A program made the position numbers and the translations under genes. Below are positions 25,478 to 34,246 of a DNA stretch of 51,256 bases, piece after piece. The DNA is from Candidatus Barnesiella excrementigallinarum (lineage in GTDB: Bacteria; Bacteroidota; Bacteroidia; Bacteroidales; Barnesiellaceae), in contig DXFL01000009.1 of assembly GCA_019114445.1 (NCBI GenBank), positions 1 to 51,256 on the forward strand. Reading direction: 5' to 3'. The notes below the pieces were generated by a model that saw only the letters and a list, made by a program, of their open reading frames with translations, was not told where the DNA came from and did not search any database. Position 1 is the stretch's first letter; every line of letters starts with the position of its first letter.

Positions 25478-26125
25478 ATGTGTAACTCGGAGTCGAAACC
25501 TATAATCAAATTACCGGAACCGTCGCTTCGTCGGCTACCGTGGTACTTGGCTTATATTAAACTGCTGCAAACGAAAGGCGAAGAATATGTATCCTCCACA
25601 CAAATTGCAAAGGAGATAGGGGTAGATTCGTCGAAAATAGCCAAAGACTTATCATTTATCAACATTTCGGGGAAAACCCGGGTAGGTTACGAGATAAAAT
25701 CGTTAGTTGCGGTATTGGAAGAGTTTCTTGGCTTTACGTCCATGCACAAAGCCTTCATCTTCGGAGTGGGAAGTTTGGGTGCAGCACTCATGCAAGACTC
25801 AGGATTGTCGCAATATGGGCTCGAAGTAGTTGCCGGGTTCGACATCAAACCCGAACTGGCAGGCACCATCATCAACAATATTCCCGTCTACCACCTCTCC
25901 CAGTTTACCCAAATGCAAAAAGAGCTGGGGGTACAAATAGGGATACTCACCGTACCGGTAGACCGGGCACAAAGTGCAACCGAAGAGATGATCGCCGGCG
26001 GTATCAAGGCTATTTGGAACTTCACCCCCTATCGTATCCGGGTGCCCAAGCACATTGTCATTCAAAACACATCTATCTACGCCCACTTAGCCGTCATGTT
26101 CAACCGGCTAAACAACATCAAATAA
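25478..26125 (+). CDS. rex: Redox-sensing transcriptional repressor Rex
   Basis: 215-aa Rex family repressor. It binds operators when NADH/NAD+ is low and releases them on NADH binding, controlling fermentation and respiration genes. The N-terminal winged helix (~10-80) carries SSTQIAKEIGVDSSKIAKDLS. The Rossmann nucleotide-binding loop FGVGSLG is at 95-101. The C-terminal swapped helix carries SIYAHLAVMFNRL. Length and motifs are complete. The FAH-family gene starts 9 nt after its stop, so they share a transcript; the PorU-like gene 26759 then follows closely. Confidence 0.95.
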   Translation: MCNSESKPIIKLPEPSLRRLPWYLAYIKLLQTKGEEYVSSTQIAKEIGVDSSKIAKDLSFINISGKTRVGYEIKSLVAVLEEFLGFTSMHKAFIFGVGSLGAALMQDSGLSQYGLEVVAGFDIKPELAGTIINNIPVYHLSQFTQMQKELGVQIGILTVPVDRAQSATEEMIAGGIKAIWNFTPYRIRVPKHIVIQNTSIYAHLAVMFNRLNNIK

Positions 26126-26134
26126 TTTTTCCCT

Positions 26135-26752
26135 ATGAAAATAATTGCCGTCGGTTGGAATTACAAAGCGCACAATGCAGAGATGGAGAAAAAAGATCTC
26201 CCCAAAAATCCTGTGGTCTTTTTGAAACCCGAAACTGCCTTGTTAAAAGACGGCAAACCTTTTTTCCTGCCGCAATTCTCGAACCGCATAGAATACGAAA
26301 CCGAGTTGGTATTCCATGTTTCGCGACTGGGGAAAAATATCGCCCCCAAATTTGCACACCGTTACTACGATGCCGTAACGGTAGGAATCGACCTTACCGC
26401 CCGGGACATACAAGCCGAAGCCCGGTCTACCGGGAATCCGTGGGAAATAGCAAAGGGATTCGACGGCTCGGCGCCCATCGGCAAATTTATTCCATTACCC
26501 GAAACGGCACCCAAAGCCGACAATATCGAATTTTCTCTACAAATAAACGGGGCGCGTGTACAACAGGGAAACAGCAAAGAGATGATTTTCCCTATCGACG
26601 AAATCATAGCTTATGTCAGTAAATTTTATACATTAAAAATAGGAGACCTCATCTTCACAGGAACTCCCGCCGGTGTAGGTCCGGTAAACATAGGCGACCA
26701 CCTCGAAGGATTTTTAGGAGAGACCAAAGTCCTCGATTTTTTTGTAAAATAA
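26135..26752 (+). CDS. Fumarylacetoacetate hydrolase (FAH) family protein
   Basis: 205-aa short FAH-family enzyme. This metal-dependent group cleaves C-C bonds in acylpyruvates or decarboxylates oxaloacetate. Typical elements are NYKAHNAEM, the metal-binding RIEYETEL (E53/E55) and GIDLTARD (D86), and FTGTPAGVGPV near the C-terminus. The short length (about 205) is that of the acylpyruvase/oxaloacetate-tautomerase subgroup rather than true fumarylacetoacetase. It lies between rex and the second PorU-like gene, with only 6 nt to the latter. Confidence 0.9.
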   Translation: MKIIAVGWNYKAHNAEMEKKDLPKNPVVFLKPETALLKDGKPFFLPQFSNRIEYETELVFHVSRLGKNIAPKFAHRYYDAVTVGIDLTARDIQAEARSTGNPWEIAKGFDGSAPIGKFIPLPETAPKADNIEFSLQINGARVQQGNSKEMIFPIDEIIAYVSKFYTLKIGDLIFTGTPAGVGPVNIGDHLEGFLGETKVLDFFVK

Positions 26753-26758
26753 CTTATA

Positions 26759-29700
26759 ATGCAGTTCATCAGTTATCTTAAAAAGGGGATTATACGACTC
26801 ATATCGGCAACCATTGTTCTTGCACTCGCTTTCCCGCTATACGCCAGAAAGGGAGAAGACTATGCCGCCAACTCTATTTTAGCCGAAGGCCGTTGGGTAA
26901 AAATTTCGACAACCGAAGCCGGCATATATCAGATACCTTTCGACACGCTTGTCTCATGGGGATTTACCAATCCGGCCAACGTAAAACTTTTTGGCTACGG
27001 AGGATTGGTTATCGACGAACTTTTTTCCAACAACGACAATTATATCGACGACCTTCCCCAAATACCTCTTTGGCAACACGACAACAAACTCTATTTCTAC
27101 TCGACGGGTACAACCAAATGGGAGTACAGCACCAGCAGCGGCGAATTCACCCATCGGCTGCATCCCTACTCTACCCGGGCATATTATTTCCTCACCGACA
27201 AAGAGGTAGCACCCGCGATATTCCCTACGGTAAATAGCCCACTTCCTACAACCGAAAATACACCCCTCTCGGTATTCGACGATTACACCGTTCACGAAAA
27301 AGAGTTGGTAAACGTGGGGAAAACCGGACAAAACTTTTTCGGCGAAAATTTTCTCGTCGAAACAAGCCAAAACTTCACCTTCCATTTACCCGGAGCACAG
27401 CCCGAACCGATGAAAATAAGGGTATCGTTCGGCGCAAAAATCACAGACACCGATGGCTATGTATATATCAGCTACAACAATACGGAACTCTCGACAAACA
27501 CATCGAACCGTATCACAAAGTACTACGACACCCACGAATTCCTTCGGCAGGCAACCCCTCTCAAAACAATTTCGGCGGCCACCGAAAATCCGGTCATAGG
27601 CATTCGTTATTCCAGTTCGGGAAATACTTTGGCGGCTTATCTCGATTACATTCGGCTCAACTACAAACGCAAGTTGCAACTGTACGATGGGCAGGTAGAA
27701 TTCCGTTTTATCAACCGGAAAGCAGGTGAATATTATCAGATAAGCAACAGTTCCGTTTCGACTTTGGTATGGGATATAACCGTTCCGCACAGTCCCAAGA
27801 ACATCGCCACGAACTTCGAGAACAATACAACCTCTTTCGTCCCCGAAGATACTCAGTTGCGGGAGTTTATCGCCTTCGATTTGAAACACGATTTCCCCTC
27901 GCCTGCATTCGTCCGGGAAATAGACAACCAAAACCTGCACGCATTGGCCTCCCCCGACCTCACGATTATCACGCCTGCCGCCCTGCAAAGCGAAGCCGAG
28001 CGGTTAGCCCAGTTACACACCAGCGAGGGGCTTACCGTCGAGGTTATCGAACAGGAAAAAATTTTCAACGAATTTTCTTCGGGAACACCTGACGCCTCGG
28101 CATATCGACGATTGATGAAAATGTTCTACGACCGTACCGACGGGAAACTCCCTAAATACCTACTCCTCTTCGGCGACGGATCCTACAACAACCGCCAATC
28201 GATGGAGAAAATCCATTCGCCCGAATGCAACACATTACTCACCTACCAATCGAAAACCAGTATCGACGAACGGGAATCGTTTGTGCTGGAAGATTATTTC
28301 GGCTTTTTGGCCGACGAATCGGGCGAAGATATAAAAACCGACAAAGTGTGTTTGGGAATAGGACGAATCCCTGTTTCGTCTCTCACCAATGCTCGCTTGA
28401 TTGTCGATAAGCTCTATCGTTATGCACAAAATACCGATTTCTCTCCCTGGAAGAACAACATTTGTATTGCTGCCGACGACGGAGACGAGACAATACATAC
28501 CGAACAGGCAAATAAGGGATGCGACACCCTTTTGCTCCAAAACACCCCTACCCCGCGGTTGGGATTCAGGGTCAACAAAATATTTGTCGATTCGTACTAT
28601 TTGGATCCGGCAACAAGCCAATGCCCCGAAGCAAATCGGGAACTCATGAAACAATTCGAAGAGGGTATGCTCATATTCGGATACATCGGCCACAACGACC
28701 CCGAAGTAGGATTTACCGGCGAAGGGCTCTTTTCGCGATACGAAATGGATAACCTTTCGAACCATCGGCTGCCGCTGTTCATTACCATCACGTGCGATTA
28801 TTGCCGGTTCGATTCCGAAGACCTCTCGGCCGGTGAAAACGTGTTTCTCAACCCCACGGCGGGAGCCATAGGACTAATAACCACTACCCGCGTTGTCTAT
28901 ACCGATGGAAACGACAAAATAAACCGGCGGCTGATGAAACGCATCTTTGACCGAAATCCCGACGGATCGGTACTGCGGATTGGCGATATGCTGAAACTGG
29001 CCAAACAAGATTTTGGAACCGAAATAGACAAAAACAAACTCAACTATATCCTTATAGGCGACCCGGCCCTAAAACTTACCTATCCCGAAAACAACATTCA
29101 AGTGACCCGGATAGCAGGGAAAAGCAGCGATACCGAGGTAGAACTAACAGCCGGTAAAGGTATTGTCGTAGAAGGCGATATACTTTCTTACGCAGGAGAA
29201 CCTCTTACCGACTTTAACGGCGAAATATTCTTTTCGCTCTACGACGAGGAACAAACATTCACCACCCTCGCCCATCAAGATAAAAAAACATATACCTACA
29301 AATATCGCCCCACCCTGCTCACGACCGGTAAAGGAGCGGTCAAAAACGGTAAATTTACCGTCACCGTTATCTTGCCTGTCGAAAACTCCCATTCGGGGAA
29401 ATCGGGATTACTCAACCTGTATGCCTACGACGAAACGGGACAGGAAGCTAACGGCTACACCGACAAACTTATCATAGGGACCAGCTACGAAATAGAGTCG
29501 ACCGATACACAAGGACCCAATATAAATTTTGCCGGGCTCAACGACTACTCGTTTACCGATGGCGCCACAATCGAAAATCCGGCCACCTTCATCTGCCAAC
29601 TCTCCGACCCTTCCGGGATATGGACAGCTAACGGGATTGGCAAACAAATGACCCTTTTTCTCGACGGACGCGAAATCGAAACAAACGTAACCCGCTACTA

Positions 29701-30157
29701 TACACACTCAACCGAGAGCAATATCCCTTCCGGGACGTTCTCTTATCCGCTCCCTTTGTTGAGCAACGGGCCCCACACAATTACATTCAAGGTATTCGAC
29801 TCACTGGGAAACTCCTCCGAAGTAACCCGAGGGTTCGAAGTAATCGGGACTGGCGAATCTTATTTCCTCTCGGTCGATGAAGAACCGGTAACCGAGTGCG
29901 CCACACTATCGTGCCTCAACCTCGACGGGAATCCCATCGCCGGGAGCAACCGCTCGCGCTTAACCATCACCAACAGTTTGGGCGAAGAGGTATATGCCCG
30001 GGAGAGTAGCGGCAATCTCTTCCCGTTCACTTGGAATTTACTGAATACCAACGGAGAACGAGTTCCGGCCGGCGTTTATTATGGTCAAGTATATTTCGAA
30101 ACCGCAGCCGGGATTATTGCCACTCCCGCAAAAAAAATAGTTGTCGTTACGCAATAA
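26759..30157 (+). CDS. porU: PorU-like C25 peptidase, copy 2 (porV-adjacent)
   Basis: 1132-aa paralogue of the protein at 21844. Its position directly upstream of porV is the classic porU-porV order, so it is the positional PorU, the T9SS sortase. There is a signal peptide (~10-29). The C25 domain is ~397-777 with His645 and Cys679 (TITCDYCR). In place of GHG the His lies in YIGHNDPE, a change next to the catalytic His. A FlgD-like C-terminal Ig fold ends SLGEEVYARE...VPAGVYYGQV. It starts 6 nt after the FAH gene, and porV follows after 52 nt. Confidence 0.87.
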   Translation: MQFISYLKKGIIRLISATIVLALAFPLYARKGEDYAANSILAEGRWVKISTTEAGIYQIPFDTLVSWGFTNPANVKLFGYGGLVIDELFSNNDNYIDDLPQIPLWQHDNKLYFYSTGTTKWEYSTSSGEFTHRLHPYSTRAYYFLTDKEVAPAIFPTVNSPLPTTENTPLSVFDDYTVHEKELVNVGKTGQNFFGENFLVETSQNFTFHLPGAQPEPMKIRVSFGAKITDTDGYVYISYNNTELSTNTSNRITKYYDTHEFLRQATPLKTISAATENPVIGIRYSSSGNTLAAYLDYIRLNYKRKLQLYDGQVEFRFINRKAGEYYQISNSSVSTLVWDITVPHSPKNIATNFENNTTSFVPEDTQLREFIAFDLKHDFPSPAFVREIDNQNLHALASPDLTIITPAALQSEAERLAQLHTSEGLTVEVIEQEKIFNEFSSGTPDASAYRRLMKMFYDRTDGKLPKYLLLFGDGSYNNRQSMEKIHSPECNTLLTYQSKTSIDERESFVLEDYFGFLADESGEDIKTDKVCLGIGRIPVSSLTNARLIVDKLYRYAQNTDFSPWKNNICIAADDGDETIHTEQANKGCDTLLLQNTPTPRLGFRVNKIFVDSYYLDPATSQCPEANRELMKQFEEGMLIFGYIGHNDPEVGFTGEGLFSRYEMDNLSNHRLPLFITITCDYCRFDSEDLSAGENVFLNPTAGAIGLITTTRVVYTDGNDKINRRLMKRIFDRNPDGSVLRIGDMLKLAKQDFGTEIDKNKLNYILIGDPALKLTYPENNIQVTRIAGKSSDTEVELTAGKGIVVEGDILSYAGEPLTDFNGEIFFSLYDEEQTFTTLAHQDKKTYTYKYRPTLLTTGKGAVKNGKFTVTVILPVENSHSGKSGLLNLYAYDETGQEANGYTDKLIIGTSYEIESTDTQGPNINFAGLNDYSFTDGATIENPATFICQLSDPSGIWTANGIGKQMTLFLDGREIETNVTRYYTHSTESNIPSGTFSYPLPLLSNGPHTITFKVFDSLGNSSEVTRGFEVIGTGESYFLSVDEEPVTECATLSCLNLDGNPIAGSNRSRLTITNSLGEEVYARESSGNLFPFTWNLLNTNGERVPAGVYYGQVYFETAAGIIATPAKKIVVVTQ

Positions 30158-30209
30158 TGCCCCCCAATATCTGTTTATTATATACATATAATTTGTAATG
30201 ACGTAAATA

Positions 30210-31415
30210 ATGAACCGACTCACTTTTTATACCTTAGCGGTTATTCTCGTTGCTCTGTTTTTCCCCGTATACGCCATCGCGGCCGACGGAGGCACAACCA
30301 AAAACGAGTTCAACCCCATCAACACCGGTATCACCTCGTTAAGCATCACCCCCGACTCCCGCGGAGCCTCGATGGGCGATTTGGGTGCAGCTACCGACCC
30401 CGATGTCAATTCTCAATTTTGGAACCCTTCGAAATATGCCTTTGCATACAGCCAAGCCGGCGTATCGCTATCGTACACCCCGTGGTTACGCAAACTGGTC
30501 AACGACATTTATTTAGCTTACTTGGCCGGATACTGGAAACTGGGTAGTAGCGACTTGCAGGCCATAAGCGCCTCGCTGCGCTATTTCTCGTTGGGCGAAA
30601 TTGTCCTTACCGACAATCAAGGTAATGCACAAAACAGCATTACCCCCTACGAAATGGCGTTCGATGTAGGTTACTCCCGCAAGCTCTCCGAAAAATTCTC
30701 GATGGGAGTTGTATTCCGTTATATTTACTCCGATTTGGGATTCCACTATGACGAGTCGAGCGTATCCGACGCATCGGGAGCTTCGGCTTTTGCTGCCGAC
30801 GTATCGGGATACTACACCACCTACCCCATCATCGGACGCAACGAATGTCAATGGTCATTGGGTTTCAACATCTCGAACATCGGTACCAAAGTCTCCTACG
30901 ACGGCGGTAACGAAAGCGCGTTCCTTCCCACGAACTTGAAGATAGGTACCTCATTCCTCTTCCCGCTGGCCGAATACAACACATTGGCACTCAACCTCGA
31001 CTTGAACAAACTGCTGGTACCCGCTACCCCTCAGATAGCCAATTACGAAACCGATGCAGAATATGAAGATGCCAAAGAGAAATGGCAAAATACTTCACCC
31101 ATAACGGGTATATTCCAATCGTTCAGCGACGCCCCCGGCGGATTCAAAGAGGAGTTGCGCGAGATAAACTTCTCGATCGGTGCCGAGTATTCCTACAACC
31201 AACAGTTCTTCCTGCGTGCCGGCTACTTCAACGAGAACAAATACAAGGGTAACCGTAAATATTTCTCGTTCGGCGCAGGTTTCTCGCTCAACGTGTTGAA
31301 AATCGATGCCGCTTATATGGTAGCGACGGCTCAAACCAGCCCGCTGGACCAAACCCTCCGTTTCACCCTCTCGTTCGACATGGACGGACTTAAAGAACTC
31401 GTAGGCCGGAGATGA
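30210..31415 (+). CDS. porV: Type IX secretion outer-membrane protein PorV
   Basis: 401-aa FadL-like outer-membrane barrel. A signal peptide (cleaved after ...AIAA) is followed by the very conserved PorV start NTGITSLSITPDSRGASMGDLGAA, which is described as the region occupying the translocon side of the barrel. FWNPSKYAFA and many alternating aromatic strands follow, ending SFDMDGLKELVGRR. PorV shuttles cargo from the Sov translocon to the PorU attachment complex. Its stop overlaps the ispF ATG (ATGA), so the two are translationally coupled. Confidence 0.93.
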   Translation: MNRLTFYTLAVILVALFFPVYAIAADGGTTKNEFNPINTGITSLSITPDSRGASMGDLGAATDPDVNSQFWNPSKYAFAYSQAGVSLSYTPWLRKLVNDIYLAYLAGYWKLGSSDLQAISASLRYFSLGEIVLTDNQGNAQNSITPYEMAFDVGYSRKLSEKFSMGVVFRYIYSDLGFHYDESSVSDASGASAFAADVSGYYTTYPIIGRNECQWSLGFNISNIGTKVSYDGGNESAFLPTNLKIGTSFLFPLAEYNTLALNLDLNKLLVPATPQIANYETDAEYEDAKEKWQNTSPITGIFQSFSDAPGGFKEELREINFSIGAEYSYNQQFFLRAGYFNENKYKGNRKYFSFGAGFSLNVLKIDAAYMVATAQTSPLDQTLRFTLSFDMDGLKELVGRR

Positions 31416-31888
31416 AAACACGGGTTGGATTCGGATTTGATGTACACCGCTTGGTCGAAGGTCGCGACTTGTGGCTGGGCGGGATACGCATAGAACACAC
31501 ATTGGGACTGTTGGGACACTCCGATGCCGACGTGCTGATTCACGCTTTGTGCGATGCCCTGCTCGGTGCTGCCAATATGCGCGATATAGGATTCCATTTT
31601 CCCGATACGGCCGGCGAATATAAAGACATCGACAGCAAAATCTTATTGAGAAAAACCGTAGCTCTCATTCGGGACAAGGGTTACTCGATAGGCAATGCCG
31701 ATATTACGGTTTGTGCCGAGCGGCCCAAACTCAACCCCCATATCCCGGCCATGCAAAAATGCCTTGCCGAATGTATGGCTATCGATCCCGACGATATTTC
31801 TATCAAGGCCACTACAACCGAGCGGTTGGGCTTCACCGGTAGAGAAGAAGGTATCTCGGCCTATGCCGTCGTCCTGATAGAAAAATAA
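31412..31888 (+). CDS. ispF: 2-C-methyl-D-erythritol 2,4-cyclodiphosphate synthase
   Basis: 158-aa trimeric enzyme of the MEP isoprenoid pathway that converts CDP-ME-2-phosphate to ME-cPP. Metal ligands are at the standard places: D10 and H12 (GFDVHRL) and H44 (VLIHALCD). The substrate loop LGHSDAD and the late TTTERLGFTGREEGISAYAV are conserved. The ATG overlaps the porV stop by 4 nt. A terminator lies 50 nt downstream. Linkage to porV is an operon feature, not a functional one that can be inferred. Confidence 0.96.
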   Translation: MKTRVGFGFDVHRLVEGRDLWLGGIRIEHTLGLLGHSDADVLIHALCDALLGAANMRDIGFHFPDTAGEYKDIDSKILLRKTVALIRDKGYSIGNADITVCAERPKLNPHIPAMQKCLAECMAIDPDDISIKATTTERLGFTGREEGISAYAVVLIEK

Positions 31889-31938
31889 AATACACGATCG
31901 CCTCTTACCTCCCCCAAAGGGAGATGATTTATAGAATT

Positions 31939-31979
31939 AAAAAGCCCGCCGATTCACAATAACTCGACGGGCTTTTTTA
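31939..31979. terminator. Bidirectional terminator between ispF and GH43-like gene
   Basis: AAAAAGCCCG (31939-31948), then CCGA/TCGA extending the stem with one mismatch, and CGGGCTTTTTT. A and T runs flank both sides, fitting convergent genes. A CTCCC-CCAAA-GGGAG hairpin (31909-31923) lies just before it. Confidence 0.85.
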
Positions 31980-31990
31980 CACCGATATTC

Positions 31991-32896
31991 TTAATCTTTC
32001 TTCCGGTCTAAATCCAAAAGTCTATCCAACTCCTTTCCCGTAACCTTCAACACACTTCCATGCCTTATTCCTTCGGGCATTTTCAAACTGTCCGAAATAT
32101 CCTCCCACACTTTCATATCGGTAGAGCGAACCACACCAAAACGGCCCTCCATATACCTATCGAAATAAAGATAATATTTCGAGCCCAAATCGAGGAATGT
32201 CGGACCCTCGGCCCAATAATCGCCGGTTATAGGAGCCGAAGGCTCGGAATAGGGTCCCGTAAGTTTATCGGCATAAGCTATCCGTATATTTTTTTGCGGT
32301 GGAGTTAAGGTTTCGTCTTTCAGAAACATAATATATTTCCCCTCCCGATAATGAATCGATGCGTCAATCACATTGAAGCCATAATCATAAAGCAGGAATG
32401 TATCGGAAAAGTTTTTGAAATCTTTGGTCGTCACGGCATAAATTCTATGGCAAAGGTTATTTTCCTGCGCTTCGGCCGTCTCCGTAAACCGCCCCTCGAT
32501 CGTCGATGCCCAATAAATCATATATTCCTGATTGGCCTCGTCGTAGGTAATTTCAGGAGCCCAGCAATTTCTTACCCCGTCGGCCCCTTCAAAAACCGGG
32601 ATCAACGTCTGCTCACTCCAATGAATCAAATCGGGGCTCGAAGCATATCCTATGCCTTTCTCTTCCCAACTAATGGTCCACACCATGTGAAACAAACCGT
32701 CCCCTCCCCGTATGACACACGGATCGCGCATCAATTTATCTTTGCTCAACCGGGGTGTTAACAACGACTTCCCTCCATTCACGGGTTCCCAAACCAGTCC
32801 GTCCCTGCTGTATGCAATGTGCAAACCATCTTCCCCATTCCCTGTAAAATACGAAAACAGATACGCCTCGGGCACCTGTCGAGCGCACGACGTCAT
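31991..32896 (-). CDS. GH43-type glycoside hydrolase-like lipoprotein, start disrupted by frameshift
   Basis: About 301 aa from the ATG at 32896 (MTSCARQ). It looks like a five-bladed beta-propeller of the GH43 clan, with the catalytic-base context MRDPCVI near the N-terminus, CWAPEITYD (WAPE motif), FNVIDASIHY (third Asp) and the catalytic-acid context WAEGPTF. Relatives release arabinose, xylose or galactose from plant and host glycans. As written, the protein starts two residues before a Cys (TSC) and so has no signal peptide. The missing part lies upstream in another frame (see 32897-32931). It may be inactive for export, phase variable, or a sequencing error. Confidence 0.8.
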   Translation of the reverse strand: MTSCARQVPEAYLFSYFTGNGEDGLHIAYSRDGLVWEPVNGGKSLLTPRLSKDKLMRDPCVIRGGDGLFHMVWTISWEEKGIGYASSPDLIHWSEQTLIPVFEGADGVRNCWAPEITYDEANQEYMIYWASTIEGRFTETAEAQENNLCHRIYAVTTKDFKNFSDTFLLYDYGFNVIDASIHYREGKYIMFLKDETLTPPQKNIRIAYADKLTGPYSEPSAPITGDYWAEGPTFLDLGSKYYLYFDRYMEGRFGVVRSTDMKVWEDISDSLKMPEGIRHGSVLKVTGKELDRLLDLDRKKD

Positions 32897-32931
32897 CAAA
32901 AAAAGCGAGACTAAAAAACAATGTATTTCAT
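32897..32931 (-). other. Out-of-frame lipoprotein signal peptide start of the GH43-like gene
   Basis: An ATG (complement of 32929-32931) opens ATG AAA TAC ATT GTT TTT TAG and stops. Adding one T to the T6 tract (complement of 32913-32918) gives MKYIVFLVSLFLMTSC, a textbook lipoprotein signal with lipobox LMTSC, continuous with the downstream gene. A second tract of seven T lies at 32898-32904. The single-base deletion is read directly from the sequence; the cause is unknown. Confidence 0.7.
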
Positions 32932-33113
32932 ATAATAGTTGTATTAGATAGCACAGTATCGACCTTTACAATCTTCCTTATCCAAGAAGATTTACCTAAT
33001 ATTTTTTAAAGATAGTCTCTTCTCGAAGAGAATGCCAAAAACAATCTCACTTTTAACACTCCCTGTTTAGATGTTTTTTAAGCAATATTACCACACGCCT
33101 CATAAAAGTTCGT

Positions 33114-33121
33114 TATTTTTG
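33114..33121 (+). promoter_or_regulatory. -7 box of the mnmA promoter (probably leaderless)
   Basis: TATTTTTG, a perfect match, only 6 nt before the mnmA ATG at 33128. With the usual start about 5-7 nt after the box, the mRNA would begin at or next to the start codon. Confidence 0.65.
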
Positions 33122-33127
33122 TACAAT

Positions 33128-34246
33128 ATGAAAAATTCAGATCCAAACAAACGAGTACTCATAGGTATGAGCGGCGGCATAGACAGCTCTGCGGCCTGCA
33201 TGATTTTGCAGGAACAGGGTTACGAAGTCGTAGGGCTCACCATGCGTATGTGGGATTTGCCTCGCCACTTCCCCCGCGAAGGACAAACCATTCCCCAATT
33301 CGCCTTAGAAGCACGCGAATTGGCGGAGAAAATCGGTATCGAACACCACATTCTCGACGTGCGCGAGGAGTTCAAGGGTTCGGTTATAAAAAGTTTTATC
33401 GACGAATACCTCAAAGGAAATACGCCCAATCCTTGTGTCATGTGCAACCGGCAATTCAAGTGGCACTACCTGTTGCAAGAGGCCGACCGTTTGGGTTGCC
33501 AATGGGTGGCCACCGGCCATTACGCCCGCATACTGGAACAAGACGGTTACTTTGTATTGGGCAGGGGGGCCGACCCGAAGAAAGACCAATCGTACTTTCT
33601 TTGGCGACTTGGGCAACAAGAGCTCTCCCGCACCCTATTCCCGCTGGGCGGAATTACCAAAGAGGAGATAAAAAAATATGTCGGGGAAAAAGGGTTCCAC
33701 GAGAAAGTCGAGAAAAAAGAGAGTATGGAGGTTTGCTTCATACCGGGCGACTATCGCGATTTCCTGCGGGAACAGTTGCCCGAATTGGAGCAACAGGTGA
33801 ACGGCGGATATTTTATCGACTCGCTCGGCCGCAAGTTGGGTCGGCACAAAGGATTCCCCTTCTATACGATAGGGCAACGCAAAGGGTTGGAAATTGCATT
33901 GGGGAAACCCATGTTCGTCACCCGCATAAACCCCGTCAAAAATACCATACGGCTGGGCGAACGGGAAGAGTTGCTCACCCGCTATATGGTTATTACCGAT
34001 GTCAACGAAGCGATTCCCGAAATTTTGGAAACCGGGGGGCCGGTCGACATACAAATCCGCTACCGTAGCGCAGCCATACCCGCCACACTCCAAAAAGGCG
34101 ATACCCCCGGAGAATGGCTCGTCTGTTTCGAGAGCGACGCTTCGGCAGTAACTCCGGGACAATCGGCGGTCATCTATCGAAACAACTGCATCGTAGGCGG
34201 CGGCATTATCGCCGACCAACGAGCCCTCAAAAAATATGGCGTATGA
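33128..34246 (+). CDS. mnmA: tRNA-specific 2-thiouridylase MnmA
   Basis: 372-aa enzyme that adds sulfur to the wobble U34 of tRNA-Lys, -Glu and -Gln. The PP-loop is GMSGGIDSSAA (~13-23). The two catalytic cysteines are in NPCVMCN (~C101) and MEVCFIPGDYRDF (~C203). The region GHYARI and the C-terminal beta-barrel are complete. The ATG at 33128 is chosen because the family begins about 10 residues before the PP-loop; the longer ORF start would place translation upstream of the promoter. Its stop overlaps the peptidase ATG (ATGA), so it leads a tightly coupled operon. Confidence 0.95.
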   Translation: MKNSDPNKRVLIGMSGGIDSSAACMILQEQGYEVVGLTMRMWDLPRHFPREGQTIPQFALEARELAEKIGIEHHILDVREEFKGSVIKSFIDEYLKGNTPNPCVMCNRQFKWHYLLQEADRLGCQWVATGHYARILEQDGYFVLGRGADPKKDQSYFLWRLGQQELSRTLFPLGGITKEEIKKYVGEKGFHEKVEKKESMEVCFIPGDYRDFLREQLPELEQQVNGGYFIDSLGRKLGRHKGFPFYTIGQRKGLEIALGKPMFVTRINPVKNTIRLGEREELLTRYMVITDVNEAIPEILETGGPVDIQIRYRSAAIPATLQKGDTPGEWLVCFESDASAVTPGQSAVIYRNNCIVGGGIIADQRALKKYGV

